From Flagellimonas oceani (GTDB lineage: Bacteria; Bacteroidota; Bacteroidia; Flavobacteriales; Flavobacteriaceae): a DNA stretch of 64,000 nucleotides. Under the pieces are notes generated by a model. The model was not told the DNA's origin and did not search any database. It saw only the letters and a list, made by a program, of their open reading frames with translations. How positions within the stretch are numbered: the stretch's first letter is position 1; each line of letters opens with the position of its first letter. Location: NCBI RefSeq assembly GCF_011068285.1, contig NZ_CP049616.1:1902501-1966500 (forward strand). The letters are read 5' to 3'. Positions 8,889 to 19,738 of this stretch are shown piece by piece. The position numbers and the translations under genes are program-made.

Positions 8889-8896
8889 TACTTTTG
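8889..8896 (+). promoter_or_regulatory. Predicted -7 element of rplS
   Basis: TACTTTTG (TAnnTTTG) 70 bases upstream of the rplS ATG. The implied leader of about 60 bases could hold a translational control element, but no clear structure is visible. Confidence 0.5.
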
Positions 8897-8965
8897 CAAT
8901 CTCAAAATTAACCTCTGACGAAATCCGTGTAAGTTGGTTTTGCAAAAACATTTAAAACACATACA

Positions 8966-9316
8966 ATGGAATCCTTAATAAAATTTGTTGAAGACGAATT
9001 TGTTCCAAAAAAAGAATTTCCAAAATTTTCAGCTGGTGATACCATCACTGTTTATTACGAAATCAAGGAAGGTGAAAAAACACGTACCCAGTTCTTTAAA
9101 GGTGTTGTGATACAGCGCAGAGGAAGCGGTGCAACAGAAACTTTTACCATTCGCAAAATGTCCGGTACGGTAGGCGTGGAAAGAATTTTCCCGGTAAACA
9201 TGCCAGCTTTGCAAAGAGTTGAAGTAAACAAAAAAGGTAAAGTACGTAGATCAAGAATCTTCTACTTTAGAGGTCTTACCGGTAAAAAGGCCCGTATTAA
9301 AGAAGTTAAGGGATAA
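8966..9316 (+). CDS. rplS: 50S ribosomal protein L19
   Basis: A 116-residue protein of normal length. The family signatures GDTITVYYEIKEGEKTR, FKGVVIQRRGSG and VERIFPVNMPALQRVEV are all present, and the protein ends in a basic tail. L19 sits at the 30S-50S interface. A strong terminator follows 19 bases after the stop codon. Confidence 0.98.
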   Translation: MESLIKFVEDEFVPKKEFPKFSAGDTITVYYEIKEGEKTRTQFFKGVVIQRRGSGATETFTIRKMSGTVGVERIFPVNMPALQRVEVNKKGKVRRSRIFYFRGLTGKKARIKEVKG

Positions 9317-9335
9317 TCCTTATTCCAACAACATT

Positions 9336-9367
9336 AAAAAGCACCCTTTTCAGGGTGCTTTTTTTAT
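9336..9367 (+). terminator. Intrinsic terminator after rplS
   Basis: AAAAAGCACCCT / AGGGTGCTTTTTTT hairpin with a short TTTC loop and a T-run. Confidence 0.92.
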
Positions 9368-9792
9368 GAACAATTGTTAATAACCATGGTTCATATCGTG
9401 TTGATTTTTAATGCCTTGCAAAATTGCAAAATTTGATTTTACAACCTACTTTAGACAAAGATATGATTGCGATACCATCACAATGATATCGATTTAAAGT
9501 TGACGTTCTTTAAAACTGTAGATTCCCTTTTAATTGGTAACACTACTGATCACAAAAGGAATTTCGAACCGGTGAATGCTTTGGCGAGACCCGATGAGAA
9601 ATAATAGATTTTATGTGCGGATGGAAGAGCAATTTTCCATTTTGATAAAATTTAGGAATATAGCAGTATACTTTGCAAAATGTAGATTAATTGAAAAATT
9701 AAGAACATGGCAAAGCAAACGTCGAAAGGGCAAAAGATGTAATCAAATCGGTTACAGTTTTGGTACCACCAAACAAATCTTGAGTCCATTCT
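9368..9792. other. Non-coding stretch between rplS and icd; possible small RNA or decayed gene
   Basis: No convincing gene is seen. Two 10-bp perfect palindromes stand side by side at 9369-9378 (AACAATTGTT) and 9382-9391 (AACCATGGTT). A loose promoter-like motif (TATACTTTG) occurs near 9669-9677 and a strong terminator follows at 9793, so a transcript of about 150 bases ending there is possible. Three frames over 9709-9794 give short basic peptides that stop early; one ends KDVIKSVTVLVPPNKS and looks protein-like, so a decayed short gene is an alternative. Confidence 0.35.
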
Positions 9793-9838
9793 GAAAGCCA
9801 TCTCCTTGGTAAAAACAAGGAAATGGCTTTTGTTTTTT
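9793..9838 (+). terminator. Strong intrinsic terminator without an obvious upstream gene
   Basis: A 16-bp stem (9793-9808 with 9816-9831) with a single mismatch and a 7-base loop, followed by TGTTTTTT. No gene reads into it from the left, so it either ends a small RNA or is left over from a lost gene. Confidence 0.8.
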
Positions 9839-9904
9839 AACAAATTATCACCAAATACCCACACTTTTAGTCACTTCCATTCGTACTTCACCGTCCATAT
9901 ATTG

Positions 9905-9912
9905 TATATTTG
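9905..9912 (+). promoter_or_regulatory. Predicted -7 element of icd
   Basis: TATATTTG, an exact TAnnTTTG match, ends 25 bases before the icd ATG. Confidence 0.55.
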
Positions 9913-9937
9913 CAACCGCTCAAACAAATACATATAA

Positions 9938-12157
<2,220 letters not shown>

Positions 12158-12180
12158 TCAAAATAAACATAAATGACAAT

Positions 12181-12216
12181 AAAAAGGCAGCCCTACAATC
12201 GGCTGCCTTTTATTTT
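12181..12216 (+). terminator. Intrinsic terminator after icd
   Basis: AAAAGGCAGCC / GGCTGCCTTTT hairpin with an 8-base loop, followed by ATTTT. Confidence 0.9.
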
Positions 12217-12303
12217 ATCCTATAATAATGTTAAAATAATCTTAGGTGGCTACATTCGTTTTTTCGGTGCCAGATAAATGGTTACTTTTAAAAAAACAAT
12301 CGA

Positions 12304-14679
12304 ATGCCCAGACATTATCTTGCATTTTTGCTAGCCCTGTTTGGGCATTTTTTTGTAATCCAAGCCCAAGAAAAATATACCCTGAGCGGTACTGTTTTTG
12401 AAGCATCCAGCAACGAATCCCTGATTGGGGTAACGGTTGCCGTATCGGAATTAAAAACGGGAACCACGACCAACGAGTACGGTTTTTACTCCATCACACT
12501 TCCCGAGGGCGAATATCAAATCATAGTGAGCTATTTGGGTTTTCAAGAAGTGGTAAGGACCATCACCTTGGACCAAAATATAAAGCTAGATTTTAATCTG
12601 ACCGAAAAGACCGAGGAACTTCAGGAAGTCGTGGTCACCGACAACGTGGAAAAACTCGACATTCGGAAACCCCAGATGAGCGTTACCTCTTTGTCGTCCA
12701 ATACAATCAAGGAAATCCCGGTAGTTTTAGGTGAGTCCGATGTGATAAAATCGCTTTTGCTTTTACCAGGTGTCACCAGTGCCGGCGAAGCTTCTTCCGG
12801 TTTTAATGTTCGCGGCGGTGCTGCCGACCAAAACCTTATCCTTTTGGATGAGGCAACGGTGTTCAATTCCTCCCACCTGTTCGGCTTCTTTTCGGTATTC
12901 AATCCGGACGCGATAAAGGATGTAAAACTCTTTAAGGGTGGAATCCCTGCACGATATGGAGGAAGGGTATCCTCTGTGCTGGATATCTTTCAAAAGGAGG
13001 GGAACAGCAAAGAATTCAAAGTAAACGGCGGCATAGGTGCCGTAGCAAGTAGATTATTGATTGAAGGCCCCATACAAAAAGACAAAACTTCGTTTTTAGC
13101 TGGTGGAAGGGCATCGTATGCACATTTGTTCCTCCCATTATTTGATATTGAGAACAAGGCCTATTTCTATGACCTCAATACCAAGATAACCCATAGAATC
13201 AACGAGAACAATAGCATTTTTCTCTCCGGATATTTTGGGAGGGACCTTTTTAATGTAAGTGACCGTTTTGTGAACGAATATGGAAATGCCGTTGGCAATT
13301 TGCGATGGAACCACTTGTTCTCCGATAAACTCTTTTCCAATCTATCGCTTATTTATTCCGATTATTATTATGGCCTTGAGCTTGATTTTGTGGGATTTGA
13401 GTGGAATTCTGGCATCCAAAACTTTAACTTGAAGTACGACCTAAAGCACTACCTAAGCAATAAACTCCAGTTGAATTACGGGATAAACGGCATCTACTAT
13501 ATTTTCAATCCAGGGAAAATAGTGCCCAACAGCCCGGATTCCGGAATCGTGGAAGACCAGCTTACAAAAAAATACGCCAACGAAAACGCCGCTTATATTG
13601 ATGTGGAACATGAAATCACGGATAACCTAAGCGTGGAATATGGTCTAAGGGCAAGTCAATTTAGCAGGTTCGGACAGGATGAGTTTTTTGTGTATGCGGA
13701 TGATAATCCCGTGGAATTTGATGCTTTTACCCAGACGTATGGAGAAGCAAACCCGATAGATACCATAAATCCGGGCAGGAGCGAAACACTCAAAAGCTTT
13801 TTTAATCTGGAACCAAGGATTTCAATGTCCTACACCTTTAAGGAAAATAATTCCATCAAGGCCAGTTATACCCGATTGGCACAGTACCTCCATCTTATTT
13901 CAAATACAAACTCCCCTACACCGTTGGATGTATGGACACCCAGTGGCCCGTTTGTGGAACCACAGCTGTTGGACCAATATGCCATCGGATATTTTAGAAA
14001 TATCAAAGAAGGTGCCTACAGCTTGGAAGCTGAAACATTTTACAAGACCATACAAAATAGGATAGATTATATAGACGGTGCCAACCTAATTGCCAATGAT
14101 GCCATAGAACAGGTTATCTTGAATGGTGAGGCCAGAGCGTATGGACTGGAGCTTTTGCTCCGAAAAAATGAAGGTCGATTTACAGGCTGGCTGGCCTACA
14201 CCCTATCGAAATCTGAACAAAGGACCCCGGGCAGGTCCGACTTGGAAACCGGAATCAACATGGGACAATGGTACAACACGCCATACGACAAAACCCACGA
14301 TCTTTCTGTATATGGTAGTTTTGAGCTGAATGAAAAATGGAGTTTCAATGCGAATTTTATCTATCAAACAGGGCAACCCACCAATTACCCCATCGGTCAA
14401 TTTGAGTTTGAAGATATTACCGTGCCCTATTATGGCTTAAGGAACAAAGAGCGACTTCCCGATTACCACAGACTGGATATTTCCGCTGTTTTAACACCAA
14501 AACGTAACAAACAAAGGAGGGTTCAATCCGAATGGGTGTTCAGTATTTACAATGCCTACAGTCGTAAAAATGCGGCATCCATTAATTTTAGGGAGAACGA
14601 GGATACGGGCAGAAACGAAGCCGTTCGCACCTCCATTTTTGGGATTATCCCTTCCGTGACCTATAATTTTAAATTTTAA
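12304..14679 (+). CDS. TonB-dependent outer-membrane receptor with carboxypeptidase-regulatory-like domain
   Basis: A 791-residue protein with a signal peptide (cleavage after QAQ at about residue 22). A CarboxypepD_reg-like beta-sandwich (YTLSGTVFEASSNESLIGV, about 25-105) is followed by a plug domain (about 130-235, with SSGFNVRGGAADQNLILLD) and a C-terminal 22-strand barrel ending in aromatic-rich strands and the terminal Phe (SVTYNFKF). It imports a large ligand through the outer membrane using TonB energy. The substrate is unknown. It is followed after 4 bases by a DUF4249 lipoprotein gene, a common Bacteroidota pairing distinct from SusC/SusD. Confidence 0.93.
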   Translation: MPRHYLAFLLALFGHFFVIQAQEKYTLSGTVFEASSNESLIGVTVAVSELKTGTTTNEYGFYSITLPEGEYQIIVSYLGFQEVVRTITLDQNIKLDFNLTEKTEELQEVVVTDNVEKLDIRKPQMSVTSLSSNTIKEIPVVLGESDVIKSLLLLPGVTSAGEASSGFNVRGGAADQNLILLDEATVFNSSHLFGFFSVFNPDAIKDVKLFKGGIPARYGGRVSSVLDIFQKEGNSKEFKVNGGIGAVASRLLIEGPIQKDKTSFLAGGRASYAHLFLPLFDIENKAYFYDLNTKITHRINENNSIFLSGYFGRDLFNVSDRFVNEYGNAVGNLRWNHLFSDKLFSNLSLIYSDYYYGLELDFVGFEWNSGIQNFNLKYDLKHYLSNKLQLNYGINGIYYIFNPGKIVPNSPDSGIVEDQLTKKYANENAAYIDVEHEITDNLSVEYGLRASQFSRFGQDEFFVYADDNPVEFDAFTQTYGEANPIDTINPGRSETLKSFFNLEPRISMSYTFKENNSIKASYTRLAQYLHLISNTNSPTPLDVWTPSGPFVEPQLLDQYAIGYFRNIKEGAYSLEAETFYKTIQNRIDYIDGANLIANDAIEQVILNGEARAYGLELLLRKNEGRFTGWLAYTLSKSEQRTPGRSDLETGINMGQWYNTPYDKTHDLSVYGSFELNEKWSFNANFIYQTGQPTNYPIGQFEFEDITVPYYGLRNKERLPDYHRLDISAVLTPKRNKQRRVQSEWVFSIYNAYSRKNAASINFRENEDTGRNEAVRTSIFGIIPSVTYNFKF

Positions 14680-14683
14680 CGGC

Positions 14684-15577
14684 ATGAAAAAGCTACTGAC
14701 CTTCATTTTTATTGCTCTGATACTCGGTTCCTGTGAAGATGTCGTCGATGTTGATCTATCAGAGACAGAATCCAAACTGGTAGTTGATGCCGTTTTGCGT
14801 GTGGACAAGGAACAACAATTCATAAATGTCCGTATAGGGCTTAGGACCAGCAGTATTTTTTTCGAAGAAAACCAGCCCGTGCAGGCCGAAAACGTGACCA
14901 TATCCTATGGCCAATTGAACGACGAAGGAACATTTGACAACCTATCCACATCATCCTTGGTCGAGGAAACACCGGGCTCGGGAATATATATTCCAGACCC
15001 CAATTTGCCAACGGACCAACGCATACCTACATCGGCAGCCGAACTGGGAACGGTATTCATTTTGGAAATCGATTATGAGGACAAGTATTATTTTGCCCAG
15101 ACCGAATATGCCCCGACCGTTCCTATTGACAATCTGGAACAAGGTGACGAAGTATTTTTTGATGAAGAGCAAACAGAGGTCAAAGTAACATTTACGGATG
15201 ATGGGAGCACAGACAACTTTTATGTGTTCGATTTTATGTTCGGTGAATTTCAAACCGTGGAAGACGAGTTTTTCCAGGGCCAACAGTTTGAATTTTCTTT
15301 TTTCTATGATGAAGAGACCCAACCCGGCGATGAAATAACGGTGAGCATTTTAGGGGCCACACGGGGCTTTTACAATTATATGGACTTGGTATTGGAACAG
15401 ACCGGCAATGGTGGAGGGCCTTTTCAGACACCCGTGGCCACAGTTCGCGGAAACGTTTTTGATATTACGGGTTCGGAGAATGTTACGGTAATCGACGATG
15501 TGGAAAGCCCCAATGATTTTGCGTTGGGCTACTTTGCCGTGGTTCAGGAATATCGGCGCAGCCTTATAATCGAATAA
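14684..15577 (+). CDS. DUF4249 family outer-membrane lipoprotein
   Basis: A 297-residue protein with a lipoprotein signal peptide (LILGSCEDV, lipidated Cys at about residue 17). The mature part starts with VVDVDLSETESKLVVDA, typical of DUF4249, and is acidic and beta-rich. Known: DUF4249 genes travel with TonB-dependent receptors. Inference: it is the surface partner of the receptor encoded 4 bases upstream, helping to capture or seat the ligand. The binding partner is not identifiable. It converges on the permease gene with an 8-base gap and no clear hairpin. Confidence 0.8.
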   Translation: MKKLLTFIFIALILGSCEDVVDVDLSETESKLVVDAVLRVDKEQQFINVRIGLRTSSIFFEENQPVQAENVTISYGQLNDEGTFDNLSTSSLVEETPGSGIYIPDPNLPTDQRIPTSAAELGTVFILEIDYEDKYYFAQTEYAPTVPIDNLEQGDEVFFDEEQTEVKVTFTDDGSTDNFYVFDFMFGEFQTVEDEFFQGQQFEFSFFYDEETQPGDEITVSILGATRGFYNYMDLVLEQTGNGGGPFQTPVATVRGNVFDITGSENVTVIDDVESPNDFALGYFAVVQEYRRSLIIE

Positions 15578-15585
15578 CTCCGGAA

Positions 15586-16905
15586 CTATACAAGTGCATA
15601 TAACAGCAGTATCATCAAAATGCCCACAATTCCCTGAACCAACGTACCGAGGGTATGTCCCCGTAGAGCCGTTTTAACCTTCATGTTCGAAAATTGGGAC
15701 ACCACCCAAAAATAACTATCGTTGATATGGGAGACCGTCATGGCCCCTGCCCCAATGGCAAGAACCGCCAAGGCCTTATCGGTAATGGATACCAACCCGA
15801 AGGTCTCCAATAACGGGGCAATGATTGCCGATGTGGTTATGATGGCAACCGTGGAGGAACCTTGGGCCGTTTTGAGCACAGCTGCTATGGCAAAAGCAAT
15901 CAAAAGTCCACCGACTCCGGTACTGGACTCCAAATTAATGATGGATGCAATGTCCATGGTCCGTAAAATGGCACCAAAAGCACCCCCAGCTCCTGTAATG
16001 AGCACAATGGCCCCGGCCTGTTTGAACGCTTCGGGCACCCATCCTTTTTTCTCATCCGAAGGAACATTTCTTCCCAAGGCAAATGCAAAGAAAACACCAA
16101 TCAATAAGGCGATTACCGGGCTGCCCAGAAAACTGAAAACTTGGAACACCATCCCTTCACCCAAAGGGTGGGTCGGGTAATCCACTATAGATTTCATTGC
16201 GATCAAAATTATAGGAACAAGCAAAGGCAAAAAAGCTTGAAAAGGCTTTACTGTGGCGTGAACAACCTCTTTTTCTTCCCGTACGTTGGCAGTTTCATCT
16301 TCTTGTAAGGATTTGCCAATGAACCGTGCCCAAAAATATCCTGAGATAGAAACCGGAACGGCAACCATAAGTCCAAAGATGAGCACCATTCCCAAATCTG
16401 CACCTAAAATGGCCGCGGCCGCCAAGGGGCCCGGTGTGGGAGGCACAAAAACGTGCGCGGAATACAATCCCGTGGCCAAGGCAATGGCAAAAACCAAGGC
16501 AGGTATACCCGTTTTTTTGCTGATAGCTTTATTTAAAGAAGAGAGAATGATATACCCGGAATCACAATACACTGGAATGGAAATGACAAATCCAGCTAGA
16601 TTGATGGCCAAGGGAGAGCGTTTTAACCCGATAAGTTTTAAAATACTATTGGCCAACACTTGAGTGCCGCCAGTCTTTTCCAAATAAATACCGATTACGG
16701 TACCGAACGCAATGACCAATCCAATGCCCGAAAGCGTATTGCCAAACCCTTCCGCCATGGTGGACATGATATTGCCAGGTGCTATTCCCAACAAAAAACC
16801 AGAGGCCACAGCGGCAATGGTCAAAGAAAATATGGGGTGCATTTTAAATTTTACCGTCGCAATTATGATGAAGAGGACAACAACCCCGAGAACTAGAATT
16901 TCCAT
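15586..16905 (-). CDS. Gluconate:H+ symporter, GntP family
   Basis: A 439-residue inner-membrane protein starting at the ATG at 16905; a TTG two codons upstream is less likely. About 12 hydrophobic segments are visible. GntP signatures are GFGNTLSGIGLVIAFGTVIG, the charged loop PPTPGPLAAAAILGADLG and HINDSYFWVVSQF near the C-terminus. It takes up gluconate or related sugar acids with protons. No kinase or dehydrogenase for sugar acids lies nearby, so the physiological substrate is unconfirmed. Confidence 0.9.
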   Translation of the reverse strand: MEILVLGVVVLFIIIATVKFKMHPIFSLTIAAVASGFLLGIAPGNIMSTMAEGFGNTLSGIGLVIAFGTVIGIYLEKTGGTQVLANSILKLIGLKRSPLAINLAGFVISIPVYCDSGYIILSSLNKAISKKTGIPALVFAIALATGLYSAHVFVPPTPGPLAAAAILGADLGMVLIFGLMVAVPVSISGYFWARFIGKSLQEDETANVREEKEVVHATVKPFQAFLPLLVPIILIAMKSIVDYPTHPLGEGMVFQVFSFLGSPVIALLIGVFFAFALGRNVPSDEKKGWVPEAFKQAGAIVLITGAGGAFGAILRTMDIASIINLESSTGVGGLLIAFAIAAVLKTAQGSSTVAIITTSAIIAPLLETFGLVSITDKALAVLAIGAGAMTVSHINDSYFWVVSQFSNMKVKTALRGHTLGTLVQGIVGILMILLLYALV

Positions 16906-16962
16906 GGTCAATTTTTAGCGCTATTCCCTCTAAATATAAGCTAATATTCCTATTTTGGTCCT

Positions 16963-17199
16963 ATGAGGCATACCAACAAGGAACTTCTGGTAAAGGGAAT
17001 AAAATCGTTTGGCTACACGGTACTCGCCATGTTTATGGGGCCATTTTTGATTTACGAAGCATTCAAAAATGAGGGGCACCCCTTTTATTGGCCTGTTTTG
17101 ATTTTAGGCATTATCTGCGCCATTTTGGCCATTTACCTCGGATTTAGGTCCGTAAGTATTGTGATGGATGCTGTTTTCGGTAAAAAACAAGAAGACTAA
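16963..17199 (+). CDS. Small two-helix membrane protein, DUF6095-like
   Basis: A 78-residue protein with two predicted membrane helices (about 16-34 and 43-62). The pattern LLVKGIKSFGYTV...GPFLIYEAFKN...HPFYWPVLILGII resembles the small flavobacterial family I recall as DUF6095; that assignment is from memory. Its stop codon overlaps the 3' end of the convergent DUF4294 gene by 4 bases. The function is unknown. Confidence 0.65.
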   Translation: MRHTNKELLVKGIKSFGYTVLAMFMGPFLIYEAFKNEGHPFYWPVLILGIICAILAIYLGFRSVSIVMDAVFGKKQED

Positions 17200-17918
17200 T
17201 TCCCCGTGCTGGGCGGTTGGTTTTTCCATTTATTGGAAAGTTGGGCATAATCATAGTCCAGAACGGATTTTTGCCGCTCCAATCGGCTTGCAGCAAACGC
17301 CCGTTGCAGAATATCTTCGATGAGATAATCTTCGTGTACTTCTTCGGGACGAAATTCTTCTTTTAAACTGATCTTGAACAAACTGGCCGTGGTATTGTAC
17401 CAGAACGCCCTCCAACCACTTCTTAAATCCTTTACCAAATCAAAAGCGGTTGTACCTGTTTGACGGTGAATCAGTTTGACCAGAATCTGCCCTTCGGTAC
17501 GGGTCAATTTTTTAAGTTCTTCGGAAAACTCACCTTCTATATATTTTTGAACCTTTCGTGTATATCGCCTTTGGTGCCTACGCTTTTTGATATGTTGGAG
17601 ACTATCGTTCAGCTCCACCAGCCGTTCGGCGGCCAATTTGGCATAGGGATATACTTTTAAGGTTTTACGGCGAAGAATGTAGTACCGTAATTTATCCTCA
17701 CGACTGGCAAAGTCCAATTTTCCGAAAATATAGACCTCTTCGAGCTCAATGGAACTCATCAAAATGGAATCCCCTTCGAACCGAACATAGTAGTCCTCTA
17801 TGGAATCATTGGCTATGGAATCCATTGGACTTATAATGGAATCCCCTTTCGATTCCTGGGCCCATCCAAAGCCATAAATAGTTAAGAAAATAACTAAAAA
17901 ACAGATACGTAGCATCAT
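17196..17918 (-). CDS. DUF4294 family exported protein
   Basis: A 240-residue protein with a signal peptide (residues 1-20, ending FGWA). The central part has the DUF4294-type run KLRYYILRRKTLKVYPYAK, then the basic RRHQRRYTRKVQKYIE and GQILVKLIHRQTGTTAFDL. Known only as a conserved Bacteroidota domain. In flavobacteria it commonly lies beside an M42 peptidase gene, as here (divergent, 99 bases apart). Cell location is probably periplasmic. No catalytic motif is evident. Confidence 0.75.
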   Translation of the reverse strand: MMLRICFLVIFLTIYGFGWAQESKGDSIISPMDSIANDSIEDYYVRFEGDSILMSSIELEEVYIFGKLDFASREDKLRYYILRRKTLKVYPYAKLAAERLVELNDSLQHIKKRRHQRRYTRKVQKYIEGEFSEELKKLTRTEGQILVKLIHRQTGTTAFDLVKDLRSGWRAFWYNTTASLFKISLKEEFRPEEVHEDYLIEDILQRAFAASRLERQKSVLDYDYAQLSNKWKNQPPSTGN

Positions 17919-17992
17919 ATTTCTTTCTCAAAAGTCTTGCCAAAAGTAAGTATAAAGGTGTGATTTGGCTATTAAATAAAAGTGAATATTCT

Positions 17993-18000
17993 TAAGTTTG
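17993..18000 (+). promoter_or_regulatory. Predicted -7 element of the M42 peptidase gene
   Basis: TAAGTTTG (TAnnTTTG) ends 17 bases before the ATG. A TTTG occurs at 17964-17967, but the 25-base spacing is longer than usual. Confidence 0.5.
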
Positions 18001-18017
18001 TGTTCTAAATCAGATAC

Positions 18018-19106
18018 ATGTCAAAAGAGAAAATCATTAACGAAAAATCCCTTGAATTTTTAGAAAAATACCTGAACAATCCATCCCCAACGGGATATGA
18101 ATGGGAAGGACAGAAAATTTGGATGGACTACGTAAAACCGTATGTGGATGAATTTATCACGGACACTTACGGAACTGCCGTAGGGGTTATCAATCCAGAT
18201 GCGAAATACAGGGTGGTCATCGAAGGGCATTCCGATGAAATTTCTTGGTACGTCAACTATATCACCGATGAAGGTTTGCTTTACGTTATCCGAAACGGGG
18301 GTAGCGACCATCAGATTGCACCATCCAAATGGGTGGACATCCATACCAAAAATGGTATCGTAAAAGGTGTATTTGGGTGGCCGGCCATACATACCAGGAA
18401 CAAGGCTAAGGAAGAACCACCAAAATTGGACAACATTTTTATTGATATAGGTGCCAAGGATAAAGAAGAGGTGGAAAAAATGGGCGTTCACGTAGGTTGC
18501 GTGATCACCTATCCCGACCAATTCCATATTTTGAACAAGGATAAATTTGTTTGCCGAGCGTTGGACAACCGAATGGGCGGCTACATGATCGCTGAGGTTG
18601 CACGCTTGCTCAAAGAAAACAAAAAAGAATTGCCTTTTGGATTGTACATTACCAATTCCGTACAAGAGGAAATTGGGCTACGTGGTGCCGAAATGATCAC
18701 GCAGACCATTAAGCCGAACGTAGCGATCGTAACGGATGTATGTCACGATACCACTACCCCGATGATCAATAAAAAAACGGAGGGAGAGACCAAAATTGGT
18801 GACGGTCCTGTGATTTCTTATGCGCCTGCCGTGCAGAACAAGTTGCGCGAGCGTATCTTGGAAACCGCAGAGGCCAACAAGATTCCTTTCCAGCGCAATG
18901 CATCTTCTCGATATACCGGTACCGATACCGATGCTTTTGCCTACAGTAATGGCGGTGTTGCTTCTGCATTGATTTCATTGCCGCTACGATACATGCACAC
19001 CACAGTGGAAACCGTTCATAAAGATGATGTGGAGAACGTTATACGCTTGATTTATGAAACCTTGTTGAACATTAAAGAAGGAGAAACGTTCAGTTATTTT
19101 GATTAA
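18018..19106 (+). CDS. M42 family metallo-aminopeptidase
   Basis: A 362-residue cytoplasmic enzyme. Metal-binding and catalytic segments of the M42 (PepA/FrvX-like) family are visible: VIEGHSDEI (first zinc His), VCRALDNRMGGY (bridging Asp), NSVQEEIGLRGAE (catalytic Glu pair), IVTDVCHDT (Asp) and LPLRYMHTTVE near the C-terminus (last His). An inserted dimerisation/beta domain lies between about residues 70 and 170. It removes N-terminal residues from peptides; some relatives are cellulases by annotation only. It is a single-gene unit ending in a strong hairpin. Confidence 0.93.
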   Translation: MSKEKIINEKSLEFLEKYLNNPSPTGYEWEGQKIWMDYVKPYVDEFITDTYGTAVGVINPDAKYRVVIEGHSDEISWYVNYITDEGLLYVIRNGGSDHQIAPSKWVDIHTKNGIVKGVFGWPAIHTRNKAKEEPPKLDNIFIDIGAKDKEEVEKMGVHVGCVITYPDQFHILNKDKFVCRALDNRMGGYMIAEVARLLKENKKELPFGLYITNSVQEEIGLRGAEMITQTIKPNVAIVTDVCHDTTTPMINKKTEGETKIGDGPVISYAPAVQNKLRERILETAEANKIPFQRNASSRYTGTDTDAFAYSNGGVASALISLPLRYMHTTVETVHKDDVENVIRLIYETLLNIKEGETFSYFD

Positions 19107-19141
19107 CTGGATTCGGTCCATCTTTCGAGATAATAAAATTT

Positions 19142-19177
19142 GTCACCCCGAGCCAGCTTCGGGGTGACTTTTTTTTA
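19142..19177 (+). terminator. Intrinsic terminator after the M42 peptidase gene
   Basis: GTCACCCCGA / TCGGGGTGAC perfect 10-bp stem, 7-base loop and eight T. Confidence 0.93.
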
Positions 19178-19189
19178 TCTTTATGTGAT

Positions 19190-19738
19190 ATGGATGAGCT
19201 AGTTGACATTTTGGACGACCAAGGAAAACCGACAGGGCAATCTTGTTTAAAATCGGAAGCACACCAAAAAGGCCTGTTGCACCCAACGGTTCATGTATGG
19301 TTGTATACTCCCGATGGCCGGGTTTTAATACAACAAAGGAGCAAAAACAAGGCCACGCATCCCTCACTTTGGGATGTCTCGGTGGCAGGGCATGTTTCGG
19401 CGGGAGAAAATATTGTTAACGCTGCCGTTAGGGAAGTAGCGGAAGAGGTTGGACTTACGGTATCGGAATCCGATTTGGAGCTGCTGTGCACCTTCAAGGC
19501 CATTCATAAAATATCCGAAGACTTTACCGATGCCGAACTACACCACATTTTTTTGTGCCAATTAACCGTTCCCTTGAACCAACTCAACAAACAAGAAAGT
19601 GAGGTTGATGATTTGGCGCTTGTTCCACTTTTTAAGTTTGCCGAAGAAACCTGGGGCCTCGCCAGTGTGGGCAAATACGTACCTCACGGACCCACCTATT
19701 ACAAAACCATTATCAAAGCAATTAAAAGTCGGACGTGA
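19190..19738 (+). CDS. NUDIX hydrolase, isopentenyl-diphosphate-isomerase-like
   Basis: A 182-residue protein. A complete Nudix box runs from GHVSAGE to REVAEEVGL. The N-terminal VDILDDQGKPTGQSCLKSEAHQKGLLH and PTVHVWLYTPDGRVLIQQRS resemble the YfcD/IDI-like subgroup. Nudix enzymes cleave nucleoside diphosphate-linked compounds; the real substrate is unknown and an IDI role is not implied. Its 3' end overlaps the 3' end of convergent hisS by 17 bases, so no room is left for a terminator. Confidence 0.9.
   Translation: MDELVDILDDQGKPTGQSCLKSEAHQKGLLHPTVHVWLYTPDGRVLIQQRSKNKATHPSLWDVSVAGHVSAGENIVNAAVREVAEEVGLTVSESDLELLCTFKAIHKISEDFTDAELHHIFLCQLTVPLNQLNKQESEVDDLALVPLFKFAEETWGLASVGKYVPHGPTYYKTIIKAIKSRT

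Noticed and set aside
9555..9590. A TTCGAACC stretch resembling a tRNA T-loop
   Set aside because: The flanking bases cannot form a 5-bp T-stem and no other tRNA arm is found around it.
9576..9794. A 72-residue plus-strand open frame before icd
   Set aside because: Basic, low-complexity product, no promoter at the right distance and no resemblance to a family; the other two frames over its end look equally protein-like or unlike.
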